A stretch of 64,000 nucleotides of DNA from Phyto melanocephala (GCA_941918925.1 OW799236.1:66178685-66242684), one strand, 5' to 3'. Shown: positions 44,215 through 56,339, counted from the first letter of the stretch. Program-made: numbers and translations. Notes: a model not told the origin generated them from the letters alone.

Positions 44215-45785
44215 TATTTTTAGTGGGGTTATATTCATTTTTTCATTCCGGTTTTAGCATATCGAAATATCTATTTTAGACCCCAGAAAGTACATATATA
44301 TATCCTGTATCGGGGTTTCATTTTATGACGATCTAGCCATGTCCTTCCGTCTGTCCGTTTGTTGAAAGCACGATAGAGGTCGCACTTAAAAAGCTATTGG
44401 GCTAAAATTTTGCCAGAATCTTTCTTATATACAAGGTTCATTTGGTATTAAAAATGGGCTAAATCGGAATATTAGAAAGAGAGTTATAACTCGTAAAAAA
44501 CCGTGTCCTTCCAACATCGAATAAAATGCAATTGGGTCCAAACGCATTAGACTAATGAAGCTTCAATATTTATTTCCTGAGTAAAAACAATAATTATCTC
44601 TGAAAATTGCTTAAATTTATGAATTAGGAATGGAGCAAGGCATATCCATAAGGTATGTGCAACGGCGAATTGATACAACAAAGCAACTTTTCAGGGGAGG
44701 TTTTATGTCAACGTCCATTCGTATACCAGGAATGGAAAAGTTGTTTTTACATATTAAATATAATAACATTTCTTTAGAAAAAGGATATGAATTTTTTAAA
44801 CACATTATTATTGACGCAAAAGCAACAAATATACATAAATTTAGCACATTTATTATCAGAAATTACACTCAAGTTAATTGTTTAATACCGAACCAAAATT
44901 TCATTTTCCATCCCTGCATTATTAAATGAAATCAAGGCGATTCAACCTGTTGCGGTAAAAAGTTTGCCAATCAGCTGGGCTGATAATTTCACCTGTATGA
45001 ATTCGCCTGGAAATGGAATTATTGATCAAAATGTATGAAAATTTATACCGCACAATGTATTTTTTGGTATATTTAAAATTTGAAACGTAAGAAAACTGAC
45101 AAAATTATATTAAGGATTCTGAAATTTTGCTAACATTGCTTTTTGGATTGGTTCTAACGGAAAATAAATGTGACACGCCCACTTTACACCCTCCTACCAT
45201 ATAAATCTTTATCACAAATTCATAAAATTTCTCTATGAATAAAGATTTTGGAGTAATAAAGGACTATATCGAAATATCTAAGTTGTATTCATTAGCAGAA
45301 ACTATTTCGACATGCCTACTCTAACGCCCACTTTTTACGTGATCTTCTGTTAATGAGATTTAAAAGCTCATAAAACCAACAAAATTAGAGGTTTGATGAT
45401 GAAATTTCGCTACATATATCCTTGTAGTTAAAGTCATTGTTATGCCAGAAAATTAAAGTGGCACGCCCACTCCTCCCACGCCTACCTCCCATATAACGGT
45501 TTGTCTTAAATTCATATAATTTTTCTATGGACAAAGTTTTTGGAAGAATAAAGTACTAGATTGAAATATCTCAGTTTTATTTATTAGAAGAAACTATATT
45601 GACATGCCTACTTTAACGCCCACTTTCATAAATTGACTTAATTTACGAAAATATTTTACTGGCATATCGAAGTTATAAAATAAAAGTGATAAATATTTAA
45701 GTATAAAAAGATTTTCCCATAGCGATTACTGTTAATAACAACATAATAAATTTTGTGCTATTAAAGTACATCAAATTGGCGATGG
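44215..45785 (+). mobile_element. INE-B repeat, interrupted at 44629-45028
   Basis: The 5' end is near 44220 (GTGGGGTTATATTCATTTTT), followed by CTAGCCATGTCCTTCCGTCTGTCCG and the family body (TTTATTTCCTGAGTAAAAAC, ACCGCACAATGTATTTTTTG, GCCCACTTT blocks), to about 45785. The terminal TTCGGC hairpin is absent. Confidence 0.65.
44629..45028 (+). repeat. Dispersed repeat X inserted in INE-B
   Basis: The INE-B sequence breaks at ATTAGGAA and resumes at TCAAAATGTATG. The insert includes GACGCAAAAGCAACAAATAT and the short palindrome AAGGCGATTCAACC...GAATTCGCCT, and matches the reverse complement of 30050-30305. A 99-residue open frame (44630-44926) has no recognisable domain. Its DAKATNIHKF segment is preserved in the other copy (with a stop downstream), so a former coding sequence is possible but unproven. 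Confidence 0.6.
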
Positions 45786-46012
45786 GTATAGATTGCGAGC
45801 TATAATTCTCTTCTTAATATACCGATTTAGCTAATTTTCAACACCAAACAGACGGACAAACGGACTGACAAAGCTAGATCGTTATAAAATGAAACCCCGA
45901 TTCAGAAAATATAAACTTTATTGGGTCTAAGGTAGATATTTCGATGTGCTACAAACGGTATGACAAAATGAATATACCCCCACCTTTTTTTTGGTGGCGG
46001 GTATAAAAAGCG
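45786..46012 (-). mobile_element. INE-B 5' end in opposite orientation
   Basis: Carries AGACGGACAAACGGACTGAC, ATATAAACTTTATTGGGTC and the terminal CCCCCACCTTTTTTTTGGTGG hairpin. With 44215-45785 it forms a large inverted arrangement of two INE-B 5' ends. Confidence 0.6.
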
Positions 46013-47779
46013 TAATTTGCGTTAAAAAAATGCTATGCCTTTTTATTGTAATTTGTATTTGTGAGTTATTAAATGCTTTCAAATAAAAGTTTAGTTATAT
46101 TTTATCTCATCTTTGTGCATTATCTTATAATAACTACTGAGTTTAAGCCGTAGGCGACCGTTTTGTTCTTTGAAGAGTTGTCAATGCTATATATGTATGT
46201 ATGTGTAACATAGTGGTGGATATAAAATAGCCTAATTTACCGTTGTAAGTTGTTTCTTTACATAAATTGTTTTTCTTCAAATTATCGTACCTAAAAAAGG
46301 TTTCATTAACATTTGCTTAAATTGAGTTTTTCACACCCAACTTTTTTTTGGTATTTCTGAATTTGTTCGGTTCTGTGATTGTTGCTGTTAGAGGTCATTT
46401 ACTAAAATAAATAGTGATAGTAATGTTTGAACGGTTGTGAATAAATATTTGACGAAGAACAGAATATTTGAGACAAAAGTTTTTAAAAATTATAGGAATA
46501 TGAGTTCTGTTGGCGGTTATCACTGATTTATATGGGTTTATTTCTCTTTATTATTTACTTTCTTACACTTTTTTACAACTATGCTTTTTTATGTTGCTTT
46601 TTGGATATGTTCGGCTTTGGTCTAGTTTTGGCTTTAAGTTTGTTACTAATGAATTGAATTTAATTGAATAAAATAATTAAAGTTACACAAATAAACAACA
46701 AGTATTTTAATACGGTTCACAGGATCTATGTAGGTGCCAAACAAATTCATATGCAAATATGTATGTCTGTATTGATTTCAATAATTGCTTATATTTTAAT
46801 GTAAATCTCTGAATATATTAAGCGATCTGTCAAAATAGCTAAATTTGTATTATTCTTTTAATTAATTATACCTACTTAAGTATAATAATAATTTATTGAT
46901 TCTAATTTATAAATACATTCACATATCCATCATAGACACGTCAACATACACCAACAAATATATGCCGTGATTACATGTGCAAGTTTTACAATACAATGAC
47001 AGAATTATATCATTTAGTTAAAATTGACTTTTTGAATAGAATAAATGTTTGGAGTGTAGTTGATATGATTAGCAGGATGATGAATGGGTATTTGGACAAT
47101 TTAAGAGCGATAAAGTTTATTTGACAGTTTCAGGCATTTTATCAATTCTCATTAGATAAGTGCTACGCAATTTTACCATTTGTTGTATAGTTAAAAACTA
47201 GTTCGAAAGATTGTTACAATTTCAGAATTTTTCATAAAGACTTTTATATAAGAATTTAAACATACTATCATTCAATTGTATGATTTTGGCTGCAATGGAG
47301 TTTAATTAAAATATAATATTATAATATAAAAAAGCATAAATTACAGTTAACTATTTATTACAAAAATGCGCTAGAAAGCGCTTACATTTTATTTCCCTTT
47401 GATTATCGTAAACATTTTTTTTTTACTGAAACCTATAAAGTTTTAAATCACCTCGGAGATAATTTTAAAGGTGATATTTTGTTAATGCTTTTAGTAGTTA
47501 ACAAAGCAATACCAAATATGTAAAGATAAATATAGGGTGTCCAAATGTGAGGTATCATTTTTATTTCAATAAAAAAATATTTCTATTTCATAATTATTAT
47601 GTGTATTCATTCAATTGTTTTTACAATTTAAAATTATAATAAATCCTAAAGACTAACGGACATATGCATTAAAATTTCTAAATTTTATAGTTATAGTGTA
47701 CAACAGTTATTAAACACTTTTTATATTATAAACCACTAATAAGAATTTGAATATATAAACGTACAATAATACCTTTATA
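46013..47779. other. Unannotated AT-rich region
   Basis: No supported gene or repeat. Confidence 0.5.
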
Positions 47780-48669
47780 CCGGGTGTTTTTTTCAGTGGT
47801 ATAGAACTTCGAATTGAAATAAAACACAAGAAAATCGTTTTAATGACCATCAATTTGGCTTTATTGGAAGGATAATTTTATGCCATTAATGTTTAAATAT
47901 GATTTCAGGCATGTGGCCGCCGCGGCTGGTTCGAGCATATGGGGCCGTATGTCGGCAATAACGCCACAAATGTTGGCTTCCAATTCCCCTAACGATTCTG
48001 GTTTGTTGGCGTAGTCGAGCGACTTCAATATATCTCCAAAGAAAATAATCCAATGGCGTCAAATCACACGATCTTGGTGGCCAATTGACAGGTCCATTCC
48101 GCGAAATTATGCGCTCATCGAATGTTTCCTTCAATAAATCGATTGTGGCGTGCGCTGTGTGGCATGTAGCGCCGTCTTGTTGGAACCACAACTCATCCAC
48201 ATTCATGCCATCCAATTCGGGAACAAAATAGTCGGTTATTAAGGCTGTATACCGGTCTCCATTAACGGTAACTGCCTCTCCAGCATTATTTCGGAAGAAG
48301 TATGGCCCAATGACTCCACCAGCCCATAGAGCACACCAAACAGTCAGTTTTTGTGGATGTAATGGCGTCTCAAGGGTCGCATGTGGATTCTCTTCACTCC
48401 AAATGCGGCAATTTTGCTTGTTGACGTAGCCATTGAACCAAAAATGAGCCTCATCACTGAACAAAATTTTGCGATGAAAATCAGCAACGAGATCAATCTC
48501 AATTTTCGAAATAAATTTGCACGATTTGCAAGCGTTGTTCTTTTGTCAACCTGTTCATGATGAAATGGCAAACCAAACTGAACATAAATGACATTAGAGT
48601 TGCCAGATTTGACCACAAAATGCCAGTTTTATCTCTATTCGAAAAACAAACCTGTAAAAAAACACCCTT
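47780..48669 (-). mobile_element. Tc1/mariner-superfamily deletion derivative 1
   Basis: Ends CCGGGTGTTTTTTTCAG at left and (reverse complement) AAGGGTGTTTTTTTACAG at right are inverted repeats, flanked by TA on both sides (47778-47779, 48670-48671). The 890-bp element is shorter than a full mariner because the transposase helix-turn-helix region is deleted. Confidence 0.78.
47886..48558 (-). pseudogene. Mariner-type transposase, internally deleted
   Basis: The start ATG at 48558 gives MNRLTKEQRLQIVQIYFEN, then a deletion and a frame change lead into the catalytic domain: ILFSDEAHFWFNGYVNKQN (first Asp), VWCALWAGGVIGPYFFRN, ELWFQQDGATCHTA (second Asp) and NWPPRSCDLTPLDYFLW (third Asp). I count 36 residues between the second Asp and the first Asp of CDLTPLD. 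A late frameshift follows FLWRYIE; the tail SRGGHMPEIIFKH is recovered in another frame. Cut-and-paste transposase in origin, inactive here because the DNA-binding part is gone. Confidence 0.78.
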
Positions 48670-48771
48670 TAGTCATTAAATGTTTGTATTGATTTTATTA
48701 CTATGTATGGCAACTCTTTTTATATTTAGTTGCCATTTTTTTTGTCAGTGGTGCTCATAACTACTAAAGGG

Positions 48772-49570
48772 TGATTTTTTTATCAATTAAGTTTTTGGGC
48801 TGGCAGCACTGGTCGGTAATTGTGTCCAAGCTACATTTGTGAAAGTGAAAAGTGTTCAGTATACTCTGCCATTTCATTATGGAGAAACTCACAAACGAGC
48901 AACGACTGCCGATCGTTGAAATTTATTATCAACAACAGCTCGATGGAAATCTACTGTTTCATCGAAAAATTGTGTTCAGCGATGAGGCTCATTTCTAGCC
49001 AAATGGATACGTAAACAAGCAAAACTGTCACATCTGGAGTGAAGAACAGCCACATGACGTACAAGAGTTACCGATACATCCCGAAAAAATTACAGTTTGG
49101 TGTGGTTTATGGGCTGGTGGCATCATCGGTCCATTTTTCTTCGAAGACGACCGTGGTAGAAACGTTACCGTCAACGGCGAACGATATCGAGCCATGATAC
49201 GCGACTTGGACTCTGTTGATATCTGGTTTCAACAAGTCAGTGCCACATGCCACACAGCTCGTGAAACAAAGGACATATTGAAGGATGAATTTGGTGAGCA
49301 GTTTATCTCTCGGCGCAGTAAGTTTGCCGCCAAGATAATGTGATTTGACGCCTCTTGACTATTTCTTGTGGGGTCGTTGTTCTATGTGGACAAGCCAACC
49401 ACGATTGAAGCCTTAGCGTATAACAAAACACGATTTAATCATGGAATACAGGCCAAAATGCGCGAAAATGTGGTGCAAAATTGGACCTTACGAACACTTA
49501 CATGTAGTTATTTTTAAAAAGTAAATGACAAAGACCAATTTATAGATTCCGATAAAAATTTTTAACATAT
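48772..49570 (+). mobile_element. Tc1/mariner-superfamily deletion derivative 2, degenerate
   Basis: The left end is AAAGGGTGATTTTTTTATCA, preceded by CTACT. The frame from 48879 reads MEKLTNEQRLPIVEIYY and passes after a deletion into FHRKIVFSDEAHF, then a TAG, PNGYVNKQNCHIWSEEQPH, VWCGLWAGGIIGPFFF and DIWFQQVSATCHTA (the catalytic Asp is replaced by Val). More stops follow. The protein is clearly diverged from the copy at 47886. The right inverted repeat is not clear. Confidence 0.68.
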
Positions 49571-50014
49571 GATGCAAATTCGAGTGTTTTATTAGACTTT
49601 TAAAAAAACTATGCTTAAAGAATCACGTTTTATAAGATTTACCCGGTTATTAAAAAGATCGTTGAAAAATGAAAAGTATTTAACCTTGGTATATGAAAAA
49701 GTATAATAATCGAAACATTCATTATTAACCTATTTTGTTAATAGCGATAAGAATAGTATTCGGGTTATAAGTTTGTTTACGTTTTTCTTACATCGCTATT
49801 ATAGGTATTATTTTAGTTTTTTATAATTTAAAATATTTGTGTTAAATTTATTATATTCTTTTGTGTAAATTACACTTACCTATACGTCGAATAGCGTTAA
49901 TAGATTTTAATACTTCAATTACTTTTTCTTAATTTTTTCACAAAATTTCCTTAACAAATTTATTTTAACGAAAACTATGCATGAAATGTCGCCTTATTTT
50001 TGGCTTAAAGAAGG
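49571..50014. other. Unannotated AT-rich spacer
   Basis: Nothing recognised. Confidence 0.5.
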
Positions 50015-50163
50015 GTAGGTTAGGTTAGGTTGAAAAGGAGGTGTATAAAAGCCCAAACCCATGACAGGTATGCACTTATGCCCAGTTGGCATGTTGTGGG
50101 CTCCATATGGAAAACGGAATTCCCAAACAAAAACCATAAACATAATTTCCCATAAATAACGGA

Positions 50164-53100
50164 CTAGTCTAAGAACCCAGTCCCCTCAATGTAACGCCTT
50201 ATGAATCTCCAGTTCGAGTTCCCCAGATATTCCATGTTCGGCATAGTATCCACTGTAAAATGTTCGCGCCTAATATGCCCAAACGCAGGACAATGACAGA
50301 GGTAGTGTACCAGAGTCTCATCCTCTTCCTCGAAAGCTCTACATGTTGTCTCCTCAGATAATCTCATGCGAGCTAGATGAGTTCTGAACTCCGTATGACC
50401 TGTAATTACACCGGTTAATTTCCTATGTGTAGGTCTACTTAGTCTCAGAATCTCCTTTGATTTCGCAAGATTTGGGTCACCCCAGAGTGTTCTTGTCACC
50501 TTACCGACATCAGTGCTTTGCCATTTTCTGACATGTTCCTCCATCGCCCAACGTTTAAGTTCATCCTTAAATCGTTTAAGGGGTTTGGCGTCCTCCAAAG
50601 TTATTGTACTCAGAAGAGCTCCCATTTTGGATAATTTGTCAGCTTTCTCGTTTCCGATCAGCCCGTGATGGCTTGGTATTCATATTATTTCCAGATGTTC
50701 ACAATTTGCATATGAGTTTATCTCACTCTTGCATTGCAAAACGTTCCGGGATTCAACTTTCTCCTTTCTCAATGTCTTAATCACTGGTTGGCTATCCGTA
50801 AAGATACGAATCGGAGTGTTGCTATTCGTTTCCTTTATCCATTTAATTCCTTCCGTAATCGCCATGATCTCAGCCTGAAAAATAGTGTTCTGATCTGGTA
50901 GACGGAAGTATTTGCTTCTATTTCGGCTTATGTCGTATAAGCCCATTCCCGTTTGGTCACCAATCTTTGAACCGTCTGTGTAAAGATCAATTCCGTGGGT
51001 GTTTCCCATCCTGATTATCTCATCCCATTCTCCCTCTTCCGGTATAATGGTGATGCAGTTAATATTCTCATATCTCATCGGGATCTTATCACATGTTAAT
51101 TCCGTAATATTTCCCATCGGTAACATATCCGTTATTCTTTGGTTTCTGGTCTTATGTTCTCTTATATACCACTCATCTATTGCCATTAATCTTGTGGCAG
51201 CTAAGGCCGCTTCATATTTTACCTGTATCTCAATAGGCCAAATGGATAATATATTCTCAATGGCCATTGTCGATGTGGTCCTCATGGCGCCGCAAATACT
51301 AATGCAGCACTGTCTCTAAATCTTTTGAAGAGGTTTTATATTCACCTTCTTCTCTAAGGATGTCCACCACACTAATGAAGCGTACGTAATTTTAGGCCAC
51401 AGTACACTCGTATATAGCCAATGTGTCATCCTTGGGCTTTAGCCCCATTTTGAGCCAATCACTCTTCTGCAGAGGGCCCATATTCTTTGAGCTTTCTCCA
51501 CTTTACATTCAATGTGGTCCTTCCAGGATAGTCTCCAATCAAGTACTATTCCTAGGTATTTGACCTTCTTATCAATCTTAATTGTCTTATACCAAAAGAT
51601 GGGATAGCTATGCACCGGTATCTTCCTCTTTCTCGTAAACAAACAGATTTAAGTCTTTTCCGGGTTGACATTGAGCCCTCGCTCCTTTGCCCAGTTATAG
51701 GATATATTCAAAGCCTCCATTGCTCTCATACATAAAGGATTCGTCCCCCTGATCAGTATCGCAACATCATCTGCGTAACAGATAGGCTTGAATCCCTCGT
51801 TAGATAGAATCCTCAGTAGACTATTTATTGTAGTTACCCATAATAATGGAGATAAAATACCTCCCTGCGGGGTTCCTCGACATACTTTGTCCCTTCTTCT
51901 TACTCCATTTGCCTCACAATTTATCCATCTGTTCCTTAACATACTGCTAATCCATGCAATTAAGACATGGCTTAACCCTAAGTTTTCCAAGGAATCGATA
52001 AGACTCGAGTTCATTACGTTATTGAAAGCTCCTTCTATGTCTATGAATACGCCCATGGTATACACACCCAGGTCGAAGGATCTTTCTATATGATAAACAA
52101 CTTCCTGAAGAGCAGTCTCAGTAGATCTGCCCTTGATATAGGCGTGTTGTCCGAATTTCATTGAATCGCCTGGTAATCGTCTTCTGACTATTCCATCGAC
52201 GATACGCGCCATGGTTTTCAATAAGAATGATGTTAAGCTTATGGGTCTATAAGCTTTAGGATTTGCGTAATTTTCCTTCCCTGGCTTAGGTATGAAATCG
52301 ACTCTCGCCTCCCTCCATTCCACAGGGGTATACGCATATTTCAGGCAGGTAGTAAAAATATTCGCCAGCCTTATATCGATTAGGTCAATGCTTCTTTGTA
52401 GGAGAGCCGGAAAAATACCGTCCGGCCCTGTTGCCTTATATGGCAAGAAACTATTTACCGCCTCTCTGACCATCTTTGCGGTTATAATTATGTCCGTCGT
52501 GGCACTACCGTCATGGGGGTGTTTGGAAGTGTGCCTCTATCAGTATTCCTAGCATCTCCTCCATCGTTTCCGACCTTTTCCCGTTCGAGTCAACGAGGGT
52601 TTCCGGTTGGGTGTGGCTTTTCGATAGGAATTTCTTAATTCTAGAAACGTCATTCACGCTGTCCACCTGATTGCAAAAAAGCCTCCAGTATTGCTTTGTT
52701 GTATATTCTGAGCTTCTCACAATAATCGTCCCAGTATACTGATTGTTTCTTTTGATAGGCTCTGTTAAATAGCCTTCGGGTTTCTTTCCTGAGATTAATC
52801 AGTTCACCTGTCATCCAGGGCTTTTCTCTTGGGGTTCGCCTTTGTCGGATTGGACAATGCTCCTCAAAAGTTTCCTTAAAATCGGCAGTCAGTCTTCCCA
52901 CCATCGAATCTATCGTGTCCAGATTTTCATCCGGTTCTGGATAAGTTTCGAGTTTATGTTGAAGACTTATCCTAAAATTTGGCTAGTCCGGTGGCGGATG
53001 AGTTAAGGTCATAAAAATATAGCGATGGTCCGAATAAAAGTGCATATCAGATACGTGCCAATCGCAAATTTCATCAATTAAATTTTCTGAACATATAGTC

Positions 53101-53653
53101 ACATCAATTACCTCTTCCCTAATTCTGTTAATAAATGTAGGTTTATTACCTGAGTTAAGAGTTAATAAGTTATTAGCATTTAGGAATTCCCATAGGACGT
53201 ATCCTCTCTTGTTACAGTTCGTGCTGCCCCAAGAGAGGCGATGCGAGTTCGCATCACAACCTATTAAAATATTCCTACCTGTTCGCCTTGCCGATGTTAT
53301 TATACTTCTTAAATCCGACGTTGGTGGTAGTGCCGGAGCATCAGAAGGTTGGTACACCGATGCCAGCATTAAATTGCGTGAGCCATGTATTAAGGTAGTG
53401 GCGTCCGCTGTAGATAAATCTGGGGAAAAAAGAAAATTTAATCCCTTATGACAAAGTATACATGTTCTGGGTCGAGACCCAGTTTTAGCATAAATAATTG
53501 GTAATCACACTCATTCAAGGCAGTGACTCTGTCTTTAACAGTCCAGGGTTCCTGAATGAGAACTATGTGTATCTTACCTTTATTTATATTTTCCATCAAA
53601 GCTTGTGTAGCCGTTATGCTCCGATGGAGATTGATCTGCAAGAGCAGTATCAT
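50164..53653 (-). pseudogene. ORF2 (endonuclease, RT, RNase H) of LOA element, disrupted
   Basis: The start ATG overlaps the ORF1 stop (ATGA, 53650-53653). Endonuclease motifs are LLLQINLHRS, VLIQEPW, IGCDANSHRLSWGS and YSDHRYIF. A frameshift occurs near 53440 and a TAG near 52983. The RT carries YRPISLTSFLLKTMARIVD, HAYIKGRSTETALQEVV, GVFIDIEGAFNN, GTPQGGILSPLLW and catalytic CYADDVAIL. After a stop (51649) follows VKYLGIVLDWRLSW. RNase H has GIDLYTDGSK, IFQAEIMAIT and IFTDSQP, then a TGA replacing Trp before IPSHHGL. The C-terminus has CRAFEEEDETLVHYLCHC. The GRSTETAL/IDIEGAF wording is characteristic of LOA. At least four stops and four frameshifts make it inactive. Confidence 0.85.
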
Positions 53654-55990
53654 TGTTGTTCGGCTAAAAGAGATTCTTCTTGGAATTGACTAATCTCCAA
53701 CTCCTCCCTCTTCATTGGCACGGGGTGGCCTTCATCTTCTTTAGCCTCCTTTGCTTCGTCGTCGGGATCTTTCTTCTCCGTTGGATTATGTGTCCAACCA
53801 ATGGGCGTCTTACCAACTTTGAAGAAAATAGTTGTACTCGCGAAGTACACCTTCCCTTTTTGCTCCTCGAGGTAAGGGCTCCACGAAAAGCCCCCCAATG
53901 AAATAACGCCCAAACGAGAAATGAAATATTCTCCAAATTTTTTTCATACATTTTTGGGTGTTATTTCATATGAAATAACTCCCAATTTTTTTGGGCCATC
54001 TTTCATTTTTTTTGGAAATTATTTCTTTTCTCATTTGGGGTTTTCAAATTATGAAATAATCTCCAATGAAATAACACCCAACAAATTTTTAAAATTCGGG
54101 GCTTGTTTCATAGCGTGTATAATTTGGGTGATATTTCATTTTGTATTCGGGGGTTATTTCATTTTTAAAGCTTTTGGTTTTGGGGTTGTTTGTAAATAAA
54201 TTATATAAAAATAGGCCTTTTACAAGAAAACTTTTAGCCTGTAAATATATCAAAATATGTTTTCAAATACATAAATGATAACATTCTGGATTTGGATGGT
54301 GCGACCTTCGTGACAGACTACGAAATTAGTATACGGACGGAAATAATGATTGTTTTCCGTAAATCAAAAGTAATCGGTTGTTAGTTCCACTTCTGCCAAA
54401 CAGTGGGGAGGTACATAATAACAATGTGTAACCAACTGGAAGCATTTATACATACAACGTATATTTTCTCCATCTTGATTTCATGAGCAACCATTTTGTT
54501 TTTTTACCATTTCTTACGTATAATGTATTAAGTTTATTATTTATTTATGTACATGAAAATAATTTTTTGGTAGTTGGGTTTCAAAAATAAATATATTGGA
54601 AATATTAAACAATTCTTTGTCCATACTTCCTTACATCTCCATTTCAGAAAATTACTGCCTTCTTTACAATATTGTAACTATAATAACGTCTCCTATAAGT
54701 TGGATTTTCGAGCCATTCGTAAAGTTTTAGGATAGCTCGTTGGTGGCTAATCTGAAATTGCTTCCATCGTATAAGGGAAATTTACTGCACTGGACTTAGT
54801 CCATTTACAAAACCAAAAGTAGTCACTATTAAACGAGCTTTGTATGTTCCTTCACCATAAAAATTGATTTTAAATGCTGGCACACTTTCGAAGTTGCATA
54901 TATCCTTATTATGAAGAAGACGCCTGCGGGCCTCCACACGATTTATATCAATAAATTTGCGATTTTGCTGTTGGACCATATTGACTTCATGAAATCCTTA
55001 ACGAATCTGACTCTTTTATGAATTTTGGGCATAATTTCATTTTTGTTGCTAATGGGGTTTATTTCATTGGGGGTTATTTCATTTTCATCATTGGGAGTTG
55101 TTTCATATGAAATAACTCCCAAATATTGGGGGTTGTTTCGTGTTCGCTTTGGGGTTTATTTCATTTATTTTTGGATGTTATTTCATTCACTGTTTTTGGG
55201 TGTTATTTCCAATTTTTTGGGGATTACTTCATTGGGGATTGTTTCCTGGGCGTTATTTCATTGGGGGGCTTTTCGTGGAGCCGAGGTAAGACATGGAGGG
55301 TTTATCCACTCCTGCAACTACCAGGGTGCCATCGTCAGTTTCCTCACGATGGAAAACCTCCCATTTGTCTACTTCCAGACCTCTATTTTGCTTGCCAATG
55401 ATTTTAAGCATGGCTTTGCTATCAAGTTTGCTGCCCCAACCTTTAACGAAAAATGAAACCTTGGTTAGGGATGGGATATCGGCCTTTTTCACCATGGCAA
55501 GTTTGCCACCCTCCAACGGGGCTGGTATGCCTCCCACTAGGTATTTCATAACATGTGCGCAGGTGTCTGATTCTAGTTGTAGAAACAGTACTTCCCTGGC
55601 GAACCTACAGCTATCTATATGGATTTGTGGAGCATTATCATCTGCTTCCAGGAGATACTGCACAATCCTCTCATTTATGGCATTATCTACTTCTTTCTGA
55701 TGTGCCATTGGAATTTTACCCGATGCGCTATTGGAGTCGATAACAGCATAGCATAGCTCCTCTGCCATCTTCCTTCTGGTCACTTTCGCATACGTGGGTT
55801 GTTCCTTAGCCGATTTGCCTTCCGGCTTTCTTTTACGTGATGGTGGGGTTTTTTTCCCGGCTGTTTCATCATCACCTGTATTTTTAGCTACCGCTTTCGC
55901 CTGTTTGGAGGTTGAAGCTATTGGTTCATTTCTTTCTCCTTTCAGATTGGCCGGAGGGTCTTCTTTCGGGAGTTGGGAAATGTTAACCGT
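53650..55990 (-). pseudogene. ORF1 of LOA element, split by foldback insertion
   Basis: The upstream part (about 55990-55283) has a basic, Ser/Pro/Lys-rich N-terminus (AGKKTPPSRKRKPEGK), then a folded domain: YAVIDSNSASGKIP, IQYLL-like helices, and DKWEVFHREETDDGTLVVAG to PSMSYL. The frame resumes at 53876 as YLEEQKGKVYFASTTIFFKV and ends DEGHPVPMKREELEISQFQE..., stop at 53650. Removing the insert and one copy of its target duplication gives a continuous frame. The VDKWxVxHREExxxGTLVVxGVD block resembles the insect DUF4780-type domain, which I associate with LOA ORF1; no zinc knuckle is seen. Presumed RNA-binding partner of ORF2. Confidence 0.72.
53877..55282. mobile_element. Foldback element saturated with GTTATTTCATT motifs, 8-bp target duplication
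   Basis: The terminal inverted repeats (GGCTCCACGAAAAGCCCCCC and 16 more matching bases) are perfect by eye over about 36 bp and flanked by GAGGTAAG on both sides (53869-53876, 55283-55290). About 280 bp inside each end is built from some 15-20 copies of a GGGNGTTATTTCATT motif in both orientations. Two copies fuse into the palindrome GTTATTTCATATGAAATAAC (about 53960 and 55108). The middle (54200-55010) is ordinary AT-rich DNA. No transposase. The 8-bp duplication fits hAT-like mobilisation, but the termini do not look like standard hAT ends. Confidence 0.88.
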
Positions 55991-56010
55991 CTTACTTCCT
56001 GCCCTTTTTT

Positions 56011-56339
56011 AATGAAGGGTAAGTCAAACAATAAAATTTTCGATTTTATAAATGGTTTATAAAAGGTTTATCAGTCTATTAATGATTTATGAATGCAGCA
56101 ATAGTGAATTTAGCTTGAAAACGACTTAAAAGCCTGTTATAAGTTGTTATGCATATGGCCGTAAAGCACTAGCAATGTAGGCTATCCGCTTGGAAATTTT
56201 TTACATACAAAGAGATTTTAACTCAAAATTATATACAATTTATTTTATAGTTAGATTTCATGTTGAATGTTTACACGTTATAAGAATTATTGTTTAAAGT
56301 TATGTTTTGTTCAGATCGAATGGTTAGTAGGGTAATAAT
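56011..56339. other. AT-rich spacer
   Basis: No supported feature; may contain the LOA 5' end or the 3' UTR of the I-like element. Confidence 0.4.

Larger units (their letters stand above)
50015..56010 (-). mobile_element. LOA-clade non-LTR retrotransposon
   Basis: Reading on the minus strand: ORF1 (about 55990-53650, interrupted), ORF2 (53653-50164), and a 3' UTR ending CCTCCTTTTCAACCTAACCTAACC at about 50015. The tail is a short (AACCT)n repeat rather than poly(A). Two 5'-truncated 3' fragments of the same family lie at 58990-59072 and 62540-62655 with the same tail. The 5' end is not resolved and may be truncated near 56010. Confidence 0.8.

Noticed and set aside
50015..50035. GGTTAGGTTAGGTT as a telomeric tract
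   Set aside because: Only three or four units, always at the 3' end of LOA copies; it is the retrotransposon tail.
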